The notes below the pieces were generated by a model. That model had not been told where the DNA came from. It worked only from the letters and a program-made list of their open reading frames with translations, and did not search any database. The translations under genes and the position numbers were made by a program. DNA of 24,100 nt from Bacilli bacterium (lineage in GTDB: Bacteria > Bacillota_I > Bacilli_A > RFN20 > CAG-288): NCBI GenBank assembly GCA_900763245.1, contig CAAFJQ010000068.1, forward strand, positions 1-24,100. Direction: 5' to 3'. Positions 1-8,445 of this stretch are shown here, piece by piece; position 1 is the stretch's first letter, and every line of letters begins with the position of its first letter.

Positions 1-20
1 GAATAAAGGATATATAGATT

Positions 21-785
21 ATGAATAAATTTAATAAAGGCAAATTACTTGGTGTTGTTGCAGCTTCCTTATCTGCTGTTTCTTTGATGGGTGTTGGCTT
101 TGCAACATGGATCATCGGAACACAGAATAAAGTAGCCGATGGAGAGATTGCTATCGAAGCCGATGATGTCAGCTATAAGTCTTTAAAGGTCAGTGTTGCA
201 TTTACTGGCGGAATCAGACTTGCCGAAACTGGAACTGAAAATCCTAATGAAGTATTCAATTTTAAGGCTGATGCAGACAAAAAAGGCAATTTTACAGTAA
301 AGGCAAAGTTCACATTTACTTTAGGTCAAGATTTTGTAGCTGCTGATTTTGACTTTACAAAGGTTAATTTCTCGATTGTTTCTGCAACTGAGGCTGAAAA
401 AGGTTTTAAAGATAATAAAGTTGCTGCAAATAATGTAAAGGTTGAACGAGAAAATACTGAAAATTTGACTTATTTTGATTGTGGCCCCGCTGTTACAATT
501 GATAAGGCAGCAGATTTAAAGTTTGACACTGCTGTTTCAAACAAATATAAAACAACCGAATGTACTAAGGATATTACATTTACATGGGGATCTTTGTTTG
601 GCGTAGCTGGTCCGAATGCATTCTATAATGCCAAGTACAAGACGTTGACAGAAAAAGAAGGTACTACTCAAGCACAACAAGAACAGTTTTTGGAAAATGC
701 CTATGATGAATTAAAGGCAATGCATGATACTTATTCTGCCACAGGTTCTAAGATCAAATTGAAAATCGAGTTAGCAAATAACTGA
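21..785 (+). CDS. TasA/camelysin-like secreted protein with SipW-type signal peptide (first of two adjacent copies)
   Basis: Predicted exported surface or matrix subunit of 254 residues. A basic start (MNKFNKGK) leads into a hydrophobic stretch at about residues 9-25 that ends in GFATW (26-30), the kind of signal end seen in SipW-dependent TasA/camelysin proteins; the mature part is rich in Thr, Lys and beta-type sequence. A WGSLFG motif around residue 193 is matched by SWGAFF in the next gene. The start is supported by AAAGGA about 11 bases upstream and by near identity to the start of the next gene. The signal segments of the two genes differ at only about 11 of the first 90 bases by eye, while the mature parts diverge strongly. 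A SipW-type peptidase is encoded two genes downstream. In Bacillus, TasA forms biofilm fibres; that this protein forms fibres is inference. The promoter lies outside the window. Confidence 0.72.
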   Translation: MNKFNKGKLLGVVAASLSAVSLMGVGFATWIIGTQNKVADGEIAIEADDVSYKSLKVSVAFTGGIRLAETGTENPNEVFNFKADADKKGNFTVKAKFTFTLGQDFVAADFDFTKVNFSIVSATEAEKGFKDNKVAANNVKVERENTENLTYFDCGPAVTIDKAADLKFDTAVSNKYKTTECTKDITFTWGSLFGVAGPNAFYNAKYKTLTEKEGTTQAQQEQFLENAYDELKAMHDTYSATGSKIKLKIELANN

Positions 786-811
786 TTTAATTGAAGAATG
801 AGAAATATATT

Positions 812-1519
812 ATGAACAAATTTAATAAAGGTAAATTAATTGGTGTTGTTGCCGCTTCCTTATCTGCAGTCTCTTTGATGGGTGTCGGTTTTGCTTCTTG
901 GCAGATTCAAGGGAGTAAGCCGACTGATACTGGTAATTTGGAAGTTACTGTAGCTGATACAATTGATGCAAGAGTAACGCTTGAAAACGCACAAATCACA
1001 TGGCCAGAAGCTTCTGCGCAAAAGTTGGTATTTGATGCCGCAGCTAATGATAATGATGGTCCGATCATTAATAATGGAAGTGCCTCGCAGCAATTGAGTT
1101 TCACATTATCATTTGATGCAAAGTTTGTGAATGAAGCGTCTTTTACCAAGGTTGAAGCATACATGACATCTTCTTGTATAAATCTTTCAACTTATGTTAC
1201 TACTACTGCCGACGAAGCTGGGAAATACTTAGTTGCTCCGATTTCTATTACTGATACGACTAAAACCGAGTTGATTACGAAGGAAAAATTGAAGAATTCT
1301 CCAAAACATGATGCAACCAACACTTATACTTACTCTCAAACGTTTTCTTTTTCTTGGGGAGCCTTCTTCAAGAAAAAGAACCCATCTTTGATTACTGAAG
1401 ATGAAGCAAAGGAAATTGTTGGTAGTGGGACAAGACTTGAGGCTTATATTGAAGCGCTGAATACTTTAAAAACACAATTGAATAACGCACATTTCAATAT
1501 TCATTTGAGTGTTGCTTAA
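812..1519 (+). CDS. TasA/camelysin-like secreted protein with SipW-type signal peptide (second copy)
   Basis: Paralogue of the preceding gene, 235 residues from the ATG at 812. An in-frame TTG at 791 would add seven residues, but the ATG is preferred because the sequence from MNKFNKGK onward matches the first gene start almost base for base and a purine-rich GAAGAATGAGAAA precedes it at similar spacing. Signal segment about 9-25, then GFASW at 26-30. The mature domain is Thr/Ser/Ala rich and carries FSFSWGAFF near the C-terminus, matching the first copy. The gap to the first gene is 26 bases, so they are probably co-transcribed. Role inferred as a secreted surface or matrix subunit processed by the SipW-type peptidase that follows. 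No LPXTG anchor is seen. Confidence 0.72.
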   Translation: MNKFNKGKLIGVVAASLSAVSLMGVGFASWQIQGSKPTDTGNLEVTVADTIDARVTLENAQITWPEASAQKLVFDAAANDNDGPIINNGSASQQLSFTLSFDAKFVNEASFTKVEAYMTSSCINLSTYVTTTADEAGKYLVAPISITDTTKTELITKEKLKNSPKHDATNTYTYSQTFSFSWGAFFKKKNPSLITEDEAKEIVGSGTRLEAYIEALNTLKTQLNNAHFNIHLSVA

Positions 1520-1565
1520 TTGGTAGTATATTTTTGAATTTCTTATCGTTGCATAATCATTATTA

Positions 1566-2705
1566 ATGTCTGCAGTTGAAATCATCACGCTATTCATCAC
1601 AATCCTATGTCTAGTCAGTTTCTGTGCTGTATTTACGATCCTTTTCAATCATTATTACAAATCGAATATCGATTCGGTGTCCTCCGGTAAGGAGGACATC
1701 GAATTGATTGATAATGCAATTGATGAAGAAAAAGAAAAACAAAGTAAATCAAAAAAGGCATGGAGGCTGGTAGGCAAGATTTTTTCATATGTTTTACTCG
1801 GTGTTGTCTTTGCTTTCTTTGTTTTCTCATTGGCATCGAAGATTCAGAACAACACAATGCTATTTGGTGATTCTACCTTAGTTGTCATTGCATCTGGCTC
1901 TATGTCAGAGAAGAACAATGATATCATTAAGAAACATCCTGAACTGAACAATCAGTTTGATACTTATGACATCATTGGAATCACAAAATACCAAAAACAA
2001 GAAGAAATCTCTCTTTTTGATGTTGTAGCTTACAAAAACAAAAAGAACATTACGATTGTTCATCGTATTGTTGAAATCCATACAGATGAGAAAACAGGTG
2101 AAGTATCTTACCTGACACAAGGTGATACAAACCTCTATGCTGATAATACCAGCAATAGTCAATATGCTGGTTATCTCACTTACGATAAGATCATCGGCAA
2201 ATACGACGGCAGAAGAATCAAAGGCTTAGGCATCTTTGTCATCTTCCTGCAATCGCCTGCTGGTATTGTTACAGTCCTGTCAGTTGTCTACTGCCTGTTC
2301 ATGTTCGATCACTTCTCCTCGAAATACAAGAAGGCGATTGCAGAGAGAACAAATATGCTAGTCAAACTGATCGACTATGACCTAAGCAAAGAAGAAGTCG
2401 ATGATGTTGTCTCCAACTATCATGAGACACTCCTCTATAAGAATCAGTTATATACCTTCCAGGACGGCAAATATGTCGGAAAGGAAGATAGTGATACAGA
2501 GATCAAGAAGTTGAAGAATCATATGGTATTAGTGAAACGTGAGAATGGTACAATCACCATCACTGTCACCAATACCAAGGACAACACTTCACAGATTTAT
2601 GAAAATGTCTCAGAAGAGGATGCTTCAGATCCAAGTAAGTTTATTAAAGAAGAAGTCGATGATGACGAAGATGAAGACGATGAAGAAGAGGACAAAGGAG
2701 AATAA
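1566..2705 (+). CDS. sipW: SipW-type signal peptidase I with extra N-terminal membrane segment and acidic tail
   Basis: Membrane serine peptidase of the archaeal/ER-like (S26B, SipW) type, expected to cleave the TasA-like and beta-helix precursors encoded around it. Membrane segments are seen at about residues 4-28, 69-91 and 219-248. The catalytic Ser is S112 in ASGSMSE; the general base is H166 in VHRIVE (His rather than Lys, as in SipW); the conserved Asp box is QGDTN with D187. At 379 residues it is clearly longer than the usual SipW of about 190. The additions are the first membrane segment with a charged linker (about 1-65) and a cytoplasmic domain from about 250 ending in a run of Asp/Glu. 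No Shine-Dalgarno is visible before the ATG. A GGAGG at 1691-1695 sits 8 bases before an in-frame TTG at 1704 (residue 47), which would give the conventional two-span form. Family call firm; symbol by homology class only. Confidence 0.85.
   Translation: MSAVEIITLFITILCLVSFCAVFTILFNHYYKSNIDSVSSGKEDIELIDNAIDEEKEKQSKSKKAWRLVGKIFSYVLLGVVFAFFVFSLASKIQNNTMLFGDSTLVVIASGSMSEKNNDIIKKHPELNNQFDTYDIIGITKYQKQEEISLFDVVAYKNKKNITIVHRIVEIHTDEKTGEVSYLTQGDTNLYADNTSNSQYAGYLTYDKIIGKYDGRRIKGLGIFVIFLQSPAGIVTVLSVVYCLFMFDHFSSKYKKAIAERTNMLVKLIDYDLSKEEVDDVVSNYHETLLYKNQLYTFQDGKYVGKEDSDTEIKKLKNHMVLVKRENGTITITVTNTKDNTSQIYENVSEEDASDPSKFIKEEVDDDEDEDDEEEDKGE
1671..1705 (+). promoter_or_regulatory. Strong intragenic hairpin enclosing a GGAGG sequence
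   Basis: The arms 1671-1685 and 1691-1705 pair over 15 positions (13 Watson-Crick, 2 G-U) around a 5-base loop, inside the 5' part of the SipW-type gene. The 3' arm contains GGAGG, followed 8 bases later by an in-frame TTG at 1704. It could control internal initiation or simply be a coding coincidence. Confidence 0.35.
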
Positions 2706-2723
2706 CTCCTAGGAGGTAGGAAG

Positions 2724-4571
2724 ATGTTCAAAACACATTTCACAAGAAAGAATTTCATCGGCATAGCCATGACATTCTTCTATTGTCTTTGCGTTCTGAT
2801 TGCCGGTGTTGCCATCGATGGCAACAACCCATTCTTCGCAAAGAACAATCCGATTCAGAATATGGCAGCTGCAGTCTTCCCGGTAAAGGATATCAATGGA
2901 CTGACAGCCAAGGGAGTACCGGCCGGTTCTCTTCAGGCTTATATCCTATTGATACTCTTTGTCATCTATGTTCTCCTTTGCACGTCAGCTATCATTTATG
3001 AAATTAGACTTGCCAAGTATTATGAAGAGAGGCCCACATCCTTCAAGTGGTGGATGACATACATCATCACCTTTATCGTCTGCGGTGGATTGTGGACTGG
3101 TATCTCCATGGTTTCTCAGATCTCTGATAAGCCCTATGGATACTATATTGCAAACTCTTATCTCTTCTTGGCTGAAGCCATTGTCTTCGGCTTGCTTGTC
3201 TTTGTCATATTAGGTGCCTTTATCTTCAACTTATGTCTTTTAGTGGTCAACTTCAAGAATATCGACAAACCATTCAGATTCTTTGACAGTGAGGCCCAGG
3301 AAGAGAAGGAAAAGGCCGAAAAAGAGGCCGAAGAGAAAAAGGCCCAGGAACAGGGCCAGCTCGCTGAGGCTTTCGGAGAGGGTAATGGAAATAACAGTGG
3401 CAATGGAAACACAACAGGCGGAAGTGGTACAGGCTCTGGTACATTGACCGAAGATGATTCTTCTCCGTTAAAGGAAAAGGAAAGAGTCTTCCCTGGCCTC
3501 TGCTCTATCGATTATGCCAACATGTCTCTTCCCACTGATACATTTGAAGATAACCTGACACTGAATGAACTCTGTGTCAGATTCAGAAACTATCTCGCCG
3601 ATAAGGAAGGATTGTACTTCGCTCCGATCTTCATCGAAGAGTTCATTGCAGGCCTTGCAGCCTCTAGACTCATCATCTTGGAAGGTCTCTCCGGTACTGG
3701 TAAATCCTCTCTTGCCCGTTACTTCTCTGAATTCATCTCCGAGAAGTCCTTCTTCGAAGCCGTTCAGGCTACATGGAGAGATCGTACCTCCATCTTAGGC
3801 TACTACAATGACTTCTCCAAGACCTATAACGAAACCGAATTCTTAAAGAGATTGTATGATGCCTCCTACAAAGAGAATCATATCAATATCATGGTTCTTG
3901 ATGAACTCAACATCTCCCGTATTGAATACTACTTCGCAGACTTCCTCTCCGTTCTTGAATATCCGGAAGATGAATGGAAGATCAAGATCATGCAGTTCCC
4001 GTATGACTTTGAGGCTCCTGAACATCTCACTGATGGTATCTTGAAGATTCCTAGCAATACCTACTTCATCGGTACTGCCAATAAGGATGAATCCACCTTC
4101 ACCATCACCGATAAGGTCTATGACCGTGCTATCACAATCGACTTCGACGATCGTAACGAGCTCTTCTCTGTCACTGGTGACAGCGACAAAGTCACATTGT
4201 CCTATGAACGTTTACAGGAGCTCTTCGCTTCTGCAATCGCTGATGAAGAGAATCAGCTCACCATGGAAGACTATAAGACCTTCAAGACGCTGACTGATTA
4301 CACTTATGATATGTTCGACCTCACCTTCGGTAACCGTATCATGAGACAGATTCAGCTCTTCGTTCCTGTCTTTGTCGCCTGCGGCGGCAAGAAGGAAGAT
4401 GCGCTTGACTTCATGTTCGCAAGAAAGGTCGTTTCTAAGTTAGAGGGCCGCTTTGAAGATTACATCAAAGAGGGCTTGCTCAACTTGAAGACATTGATCG
4501 TCAAGAACTATGGCGAGAACGCCTTCCCGCAGACCAACCACCTTATCGATAAATTCATCCGTAAACTGTAA
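2724..4571 (+). CDS. Membrane-anchored McrB-like AAA+ ATPase
   Basis: 615-residue protein with four predicted membrane spans (about 10-31, 70-92, 108-130, 147-176), a charged Glu/Lys/Ala-rich linker (190-215), a Gly/Asn/Ser/Thr-rich flexible stretch (218-240), and a C-terminal AAA+ domain. Walker A is GLSGTGKSS (321-329), Walker B IMVLDE (389-394) followed by LNISRIEYYFADFLSVLE, sensor 1 is around GTANKDES (450-457), and the likely arginine finger is R468 in YDRAI. The LNxxRxEYYFADFLS stretch is typical of McrB-like AAA proteins that travel with DUF2357 proteins, and such a protein follows 8 bases downstream. AGGAGG at 2712-2717 with 7-base spacing fixes the start. Classical McrB is cytoplasmic and GTP-driven in restriction; membrane anchoring and position inside a surface-protein operon argue for another job, perhaps energising assembly or export (inference). 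Confidence 0.8.
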   Translation: MFKTHFTRKNFIGIAMTFFYCLCVLIAGVAIDGNNPFFAKNNPIQNMAAAVFPVKDINGLTAKGVPAGSLQAYILLILFVIYVLLCTSAIIYEIRLAKYYEERPTSFKWWMTYIITFIVCGGLWTGISMVSQISDKPYGYYIANSYLFLAEAIVFGLLVFVILGAFIFNLCLLVVNFKNIDKPFRFFDSEAQEEKEKAEKEAEEKKAQEQGQLAEAFGEGNGNNSGNGNTTGGSGTGSGTLTEDDSSPLKEKERVFPGLCSIDYANMSLPTDTFEDNLTLNELCVRFRNYLADKEGLYFAPIFIEEFIAGLAASRLIILEGLSGTGKSSLARYFSEFISEKSFFEAVQATWRDRTSILGYYNDFSKTYNETEFLKRLYDASYKENHINIMVLDELNISRIEYYFADFLSVLEYPEDEWKIKIMQFPYDFEAPEHLTDGILKIPSNTYFIGTANKDESTFTITDKVYDRAITIDFDDRNELFSVTGDSDKVTLSYERLQELFASAIADEENQLTMEDYKTFKTLTDYTYDMFDLTFGNRIMRQIQLFVPVFVACGGKKEDALDFMFARKVVSKLEGRFEDYIKEGLLNLKTLIVKNYGENAFPQTNHLIDKFIRKL

Positions 4572-4579
4572 ATAGATCA

Positions 4580-5977
4580 ATGAAAACTATGACCGATAGC
4601 AAAGATTTCCTTGTTAATTTCACCGAACTGATGAAAACGGAGATAGGAAAAGCTCCTATCGGTCTTTATCATGCTCTTGATTCCTTCTCCTATAGTGAGC
4701 CCTATCATTTTGAGGAGGAGATGAAAAGACTTGAGGAACTGAAGACTGTATCCGATAAGATCCTCTCAATTGTCTACAATCCTCATATCAAGGTAGAGAC
4801 GAACGAGATCATTCAGCGTAGCGAACTCGCCGGAAAGTTATCCCATGATTCCTTCTCTGATACGATGAGAGATCCGAAACTCTGGAAGGAGAAGAACGGC
4901 AAGATGGTTCCGGAATATGTCCATACTGTCGAGACGATCGACAGTATCGACACCTACGAAAACCGCTTCATCTCTTTACTCATCTATGAGATCAACGATG
5001 ATATCGAAGCAACTTTGGATAACCTCACTCCAATGGTCGAATCCTTAGAAGAACATTATCAGAACAATCAGTTCACATTCGGCTCATACTCCCCGATGAG
5101 AGATATGAGAAAGAAGGTCTATCCTTATGCTTCCTTCTTCCTAAAGGGAAAGGGCTCAAAGGAAGAACTTCTCTCTCTAGCCAGAAAGATCAAAAGAAGA
5201 AGCAAGAACTTAAAGGGAACAGAATTCTATAAAGTGACATCCAAGCATCCGATCTCTCATGCTGTCATGCCCACGAACATCCTCATTCACGATAAGCTCT
5301 ATTCTTACTGCTACAAGTATTATGTGACACATTATAAGAAGGAAGACTTAGAAGAGAGAAAGAAGCAGATTCTCTACTTCAACTACGTCTTCTCTTCTCT
5401 TCTTCTTGCCATGAAGAAGAGAGAGATGATAGATGAAAAGAATCTGCCCATCTTCTCCTTTGATGAGGAGAACATGATCACCTTCTCTCCCTTCTATGCA
5501 ACGCACTACCCTTTTATCTTCAAGATCGAAGAGGACAAGAAGAATATCGCAATCAAGTTATCTGTCACCATCAGCTTTGATGAAAGACAGATGGAGAGTT
5601 CCTTCTATCTCTTAACGAGAGAAAAGTACTGTGAGAAGAATCTCACTCTCATCCACAACATCAAGAATGAGGTGGAGAATGAATCCAAATTCATTCTCGT
5701 TGTTGAAAACAACCTGATCAAGGATTATGATTCCACTCTCACCTTCTCGTATCACAGAGAACATAACGAGATGCTATTAGATGACTTGCTCTCCTCTGTG
5801 ACAATCCTCTTTGAGGCCGATAAGGAACTCTATTCGGGCTTCTGTCCCGTATGCGGAAAGAATCATATCCGTTTCGATGGAAACCGATATGTCTGTCAGG
5901 ACTGTCATAGCGAATACGTGATGGACAAGATCGATAACAAGACCTTGTTATGGATCAGCTCCTTCAGAAAGGAATAA
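4580..5977 (+). CDS. DUF2357-like protein with C-terminal zinc ribbon (partner of the AAA+ ATPase)
   Basis: 465 residues, soluble by sequence. The segment around residues 115-140 (ETIDSIDTYENRFISLL) carries the TYENRF signature I associate with DUF2357 proteins, which are usually encoded next to McrB-like AAA ATPases. The C-terminus has two Cys pairs, CPVC (422-425) and CQDC (439-442), forming a probable zinc ribbon. I see no convincing PD-(D/E)XK nuclease motif, which McrC-type partners often have, so a nuclease role is not supported. It starts 8 bases after the ATPase stop with no clear Shine-Dalgarno, so translation is probably coupled; a second ATG three codons later is possible. The stop overlaps the start of the ABC ATPase. 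Function unknown; likely an adaptor or substrate-binding subunit for the membrane ATPase (inference). Confidence 0.7.
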   Translation: MKTMTDSKDFLVNFTELMKTEIGKAPIGLYHALDSFSYSEPYHFEEEMKRLEELKTVSDKILSIVYNPHIKVETNEIIQRSELAGKLSHDSFSDTMRDPKLWKEKNGKMVPEYVHTVETIDSIDTYENRFISLLIYEINDDIEATLDNLTPMVESLEEHYQNNQFTFGSYSPMRDMRKKVYPYASFFLKGKGSKEELLSLARKIKRRSKNLKGTEFYKVTSKHPISHAVMPTNILIHDKLYSYCYKYYVTHYKKEDLEERKKQILYFNYVFSSLLLAMKKREMIDEKNLPIFSFDEENMITFSPFYATHYPFIFKIEEDKKNIAIKLSVTISFDERQMESSFYLLTREKYCEKNLTLIHNIKNEVENESKFILVVENNLIKDYDSTLTFSYHREHNEMLLDDLLSSVTILFEADKELYSGFCPVCGKNHIRFDGNRYVCQDCHSEYVMDKIDNKTLLWISSFRKE

Positions 5978-6789
5978 TGATATCTATGGAAAACGAAAAA
6001 ATCAAATTATCTCCTTTCATGAAGAACAAGGAGAAAAAAGAAGAAGAAAAAAGAGAAGTCGTTCTTTCAATCAAGGACTTACATAAGTCCTATGGAAAGA
6101 AAGAAGTCTTAAAAGGCATCAACTTGGAAGTCTATAAAGGCGAAGTCTTCGGCTTCATCGGTAAAAACGGTGCCGGTAAATCCACAACGATCGACTGCAT
6201 CGTCGGCTTAAAGGACTTCAATAGCGGAGAGATTGTCTTAGCCGGACATAACGTCAAAGAGAATCCGCTCGATGCCAAGATGGAATTGGGCTATGTCCCT
6301 AGCGAACCTGTCACCTATGAAGTCATGACCGGAAACGAATACCTGCAGTTTGTAGCATCGAGCTACAACATGTATCAGGAAGCGTTTGACAAGAACTACG
6401 AGTTCTTGAAAAACAAGTTCATGATCTCCGATAGCGACTTGAATCGTAAAATCCGTGAATACTCCCATGGTATGAAACAGAAGGTCTGTCTAATGGCCTC
6501 TTTGATCCACAATCCGACCATCTGGATTCTGGATGAACCGACTGTCGGTCTTGATATCATCGTCTATCAGACGTTGATGGATATGTTAAGAGAGTTTGCC
6601 GCCAACGGCAAAACCGTCTTCATCACATCCCACAACATCGATTTGGTCTCCCGTATCTGTAATCGCGTCGCGATTATCAATAACGGCGTCGTCGCTGAAC
6701 TCATCGACTTCTCTAAGGAACCGCTGAAGAGAAGAAATCTCAGCAATATCTTCTTCTCTACCTATGCGGTAGAAAAGAAGCCGGAGTAG
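5977..6789 (+). CDS. ABC transporter ATP-binding protein
   Basis: ATPase subunit of an ABC-2 type exporter, paired with the permease that follows. All motifs are present: Walker A GKNGAGKST, an ABC signature YSHGMKQK (a variant of LSGGQ), Walker B IWILDEPTVGLD, and the switch His in FITSHN. The N-terminal about 30 residues are unusually rich in Lys and Glu. The chosen ATG overlaps the preceding stop (TAATG), with AGAAAGGA immediately upstream; an ATG at 5986 with better spacing and one at 5950 are alternatives. The substrate is not evident from sequence. Its place between the AAA+/DUF2357 pair and secreted proteins suggests export or membrane handling of surface components, but an unrelated exporter cannot be excluded. 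Confidence 0.88.
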   Translation: MISMENEKIKLSPFMKNKEKKEEEKREVVLSIKDLHKSYGKKEVLKGINLEVYKGEVFGFIGKNGAGKSTTIDCIVGLKDFNSGEIVLAGHNVKENPLDAKMELGYVPSEPVTYEVMTGNEYLQFVASSYNMYQEAFDKNYEFLKNKFMISDSDLNRKIREYSHGMKQKVCLMASLIHNPTIWILDEPTVGLDIIVYQTLMDMLREFAANGKTVFITSHNIDLVSRICNRVAIINNGVVAELIDFSKEPLKRRNLSNIFFSTYAVEKKPE

Positions 6790-6824
6790 TAATGATTAGC
6801 AGATAACAATAGAAAGGCATAGAC

Positions 6825-8444
6825 ATGTTTCTGGAACTTCTAAGAAAAGAGTTCATCGAAAGAAAGAATGATGAGAAGCAAAGTATCGCAATGCTTGTTC
6901 TCTCTGTTCTTTTACGTGTCTTGCTTATTGCCGGATTCATCGCTATCGAATGCTTTATCGCCCTTAACTTGGACAAGAAGATCGTCAAGTATTCAAGCTA
7001 TGGAAGCTTTGACTTCTTGGTTCTCTTCCTCTTCTTGATGATGGCTCTATCCATCATCTTTACGATGGTCAAGGCAAGAGGTGTCATCTTCAATCATAAA
7101 GACAGCACTGTCACCCTTCCTCTTCCTATCGCCCCATCCACACAGGTATTCAGCAAAGTCGTCTATTTATATATCGAATCGGTCTTGTTAGGCTGGGTGA
7201 CAAGCACACCATTGCTCATCTGTTATGGAGCCACTAGACACTATATCCCCTATTACTACATCTTCTCAGGATTGTATCCATTGCTGATCTCTATCTTCTC
7301 TGTCGGCATCTCTTTGTTATTTGCCCTTGTCTATCAGCAGATCTACAAACTCATCAAGAAGAGCGACATCGCCCAATTCATCGTCGCCTCTGTTCTTGTT
7401 GTCACTTTATGTTACTTATATCAGTTTGTCCTCAACCTCTTCCTCACGGCCTTGAATGACTCCTCTATCGGCGGTGTCTTCTCCAGTGACTTTGTCAACG
7501 GGCTCCATAAGGCCAGAAACTACTTCCTCCCTGTCTATCACTTGATGGATGCCGTCATTGAAAAGACAAACACCAAAGCTGGCATTCTCATCTTCTTAGG
7601 AGCCTCTTTCCTCTCCTTGACCTTGGGTGTCGGTATTACAAGCATCGTCTACTTCCATGAGATCAAGATCGGAGACAGGTCTGAAACCAAACAGAAGAAA
7701 GGAAAGGTGAGAAAGCTCACCACTCCTTTCAAAGCGTTGGTCAGAAAAGAGATGGACCTCCTCTTTAAAGATGAAGCTAACTTGTTCTCCTATACATCCT
7801 TGTTGATCTTATGCCCGTTTTTGACCTTTGCCGTCATCTCCTCTTTAAACAGCATCATCTATGATAACCTCCGCTTCTATGCCTCCTACTTCCCAGAGCT
7901 CGTATCCGGAATCAATCTTACACTTATCCTATTATTCTCTGGTGTCATCAACGCTTCTGCTTCTATGTCCATGACAAGAGAAGGGAAAGCGTTGATCGTC
8001 GTCAAATATCTCCCTATCTCTCCTTTGAAGCAGATCTTAGCTAAGATCATCATTCCGATCTCCTTCTCCTTCATCTCCCTTCTTATCACAGAGATCGTTC
8101 TTATCTCTACCGGAATCATCACAATGCCTGTCTTCTTATCCTCTCTCTTTATCGGCATTGTCCTACTTGCCTTCTCCAACATCTTCGGTGTCTATTCCGA
8201 TATGCACGACAAAGAAGGTGAAAACAGAAAGCTCAAGCTTTCTGTTATCAACGATCTTGTCCCCCTTGTCCTTCCCTTCATCCTCTTTGGCCTGTTCTTT
8301 GTCTTTTCCATCTATATAAAGGTTCCTTCATGGGCCCTTTATGTGATTGCCTGTGCTTTCTCTTTTGTTGTCCTCTCCCCCGCTGTCATCAACTTAAAGA
8401 AGAGATTACAGAAGACATTCGTGAAAATGGAGGTGAGCAACTAG
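6825..8444 (+). CDS. ABC-2 type exporter permease
   Basis: 539-residue polytopic membrane protein with roughly 11-12 hydrophobic spans, the clearest at about 22-47, 62-83, 146-172, 182-208, 252-278 and 323-343. Two similar halves each begin with a cytoplasmic LRKEF or VRKEM element (residues 6-10 and about 306-310), typical of large single-chain ABC-2 permeases. AGAAAGG lies just upstream of the ATG. It follows the ATPase gene by 35 bases and ends one base before the next start, so the genes are co-expressed. Together with that ATPase it should form an exporter. Substrate unknown. Confidence 0.82.
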   Translation: MFLELLRKEFIERKNDEKQSIAMLVLSVLLRVLLIAGFIAIECFIALNLDKKIVKYSSYGSFDFLVLFLFLMMALSIIFTMVKARGVIFNHKDSTVTLPLPIAPSTQVFSKVVYLYIESVLLGWVTSTPLLICYGATRHYIPYYYIFSGLYPLLISIFSVGISLLFALVYQQIYKLIKKSDIAQFIVASVLVVTLCYLYQFVLNLFLTALNDSSIGGVFSSDFVNGLHKARNYFLPVYHLMDAVIEKTNTKAGILIFLGASFLSLTLGVGITSIVYFHEIKIGDRSETKQKKGKVRKLTTPFKALVRKEMDLLFKDEANLFSYTSLLILCPFLTFAVISSLNSIIYDNLRFYASYFPELVSGINLTLILLFSGVINASASMSMTREGKALIVVKYLPISPLKQILAKIIIPISFSFISLLITEIVLISTGIITMPVFLSSLFIGIVLLAFSNIFGVYSDMHDKEGENRKLKLSVINDLVPLVLPFILFGLFFVFSIYIKVPSWALYVIACAFSFVVLSPAVINLKKRLQKTFVKMEVSN

Positions 8445-8445
8445 T

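Noticed and set aside
791..811. TTG start for the second TasA-like gene
   Set aside because: The ATG at 812 matches the homologous start at 21 in sequence and upstream spacing; the seven extra residues have no counterpart.
4580..5977. McrC-type restriction nuclease
   Set aside because: The position beside a McrB-like ATPase suggested it, but no PD-(D/E)XK pattern was found; a zinc ribbon occupies the C-terminus.
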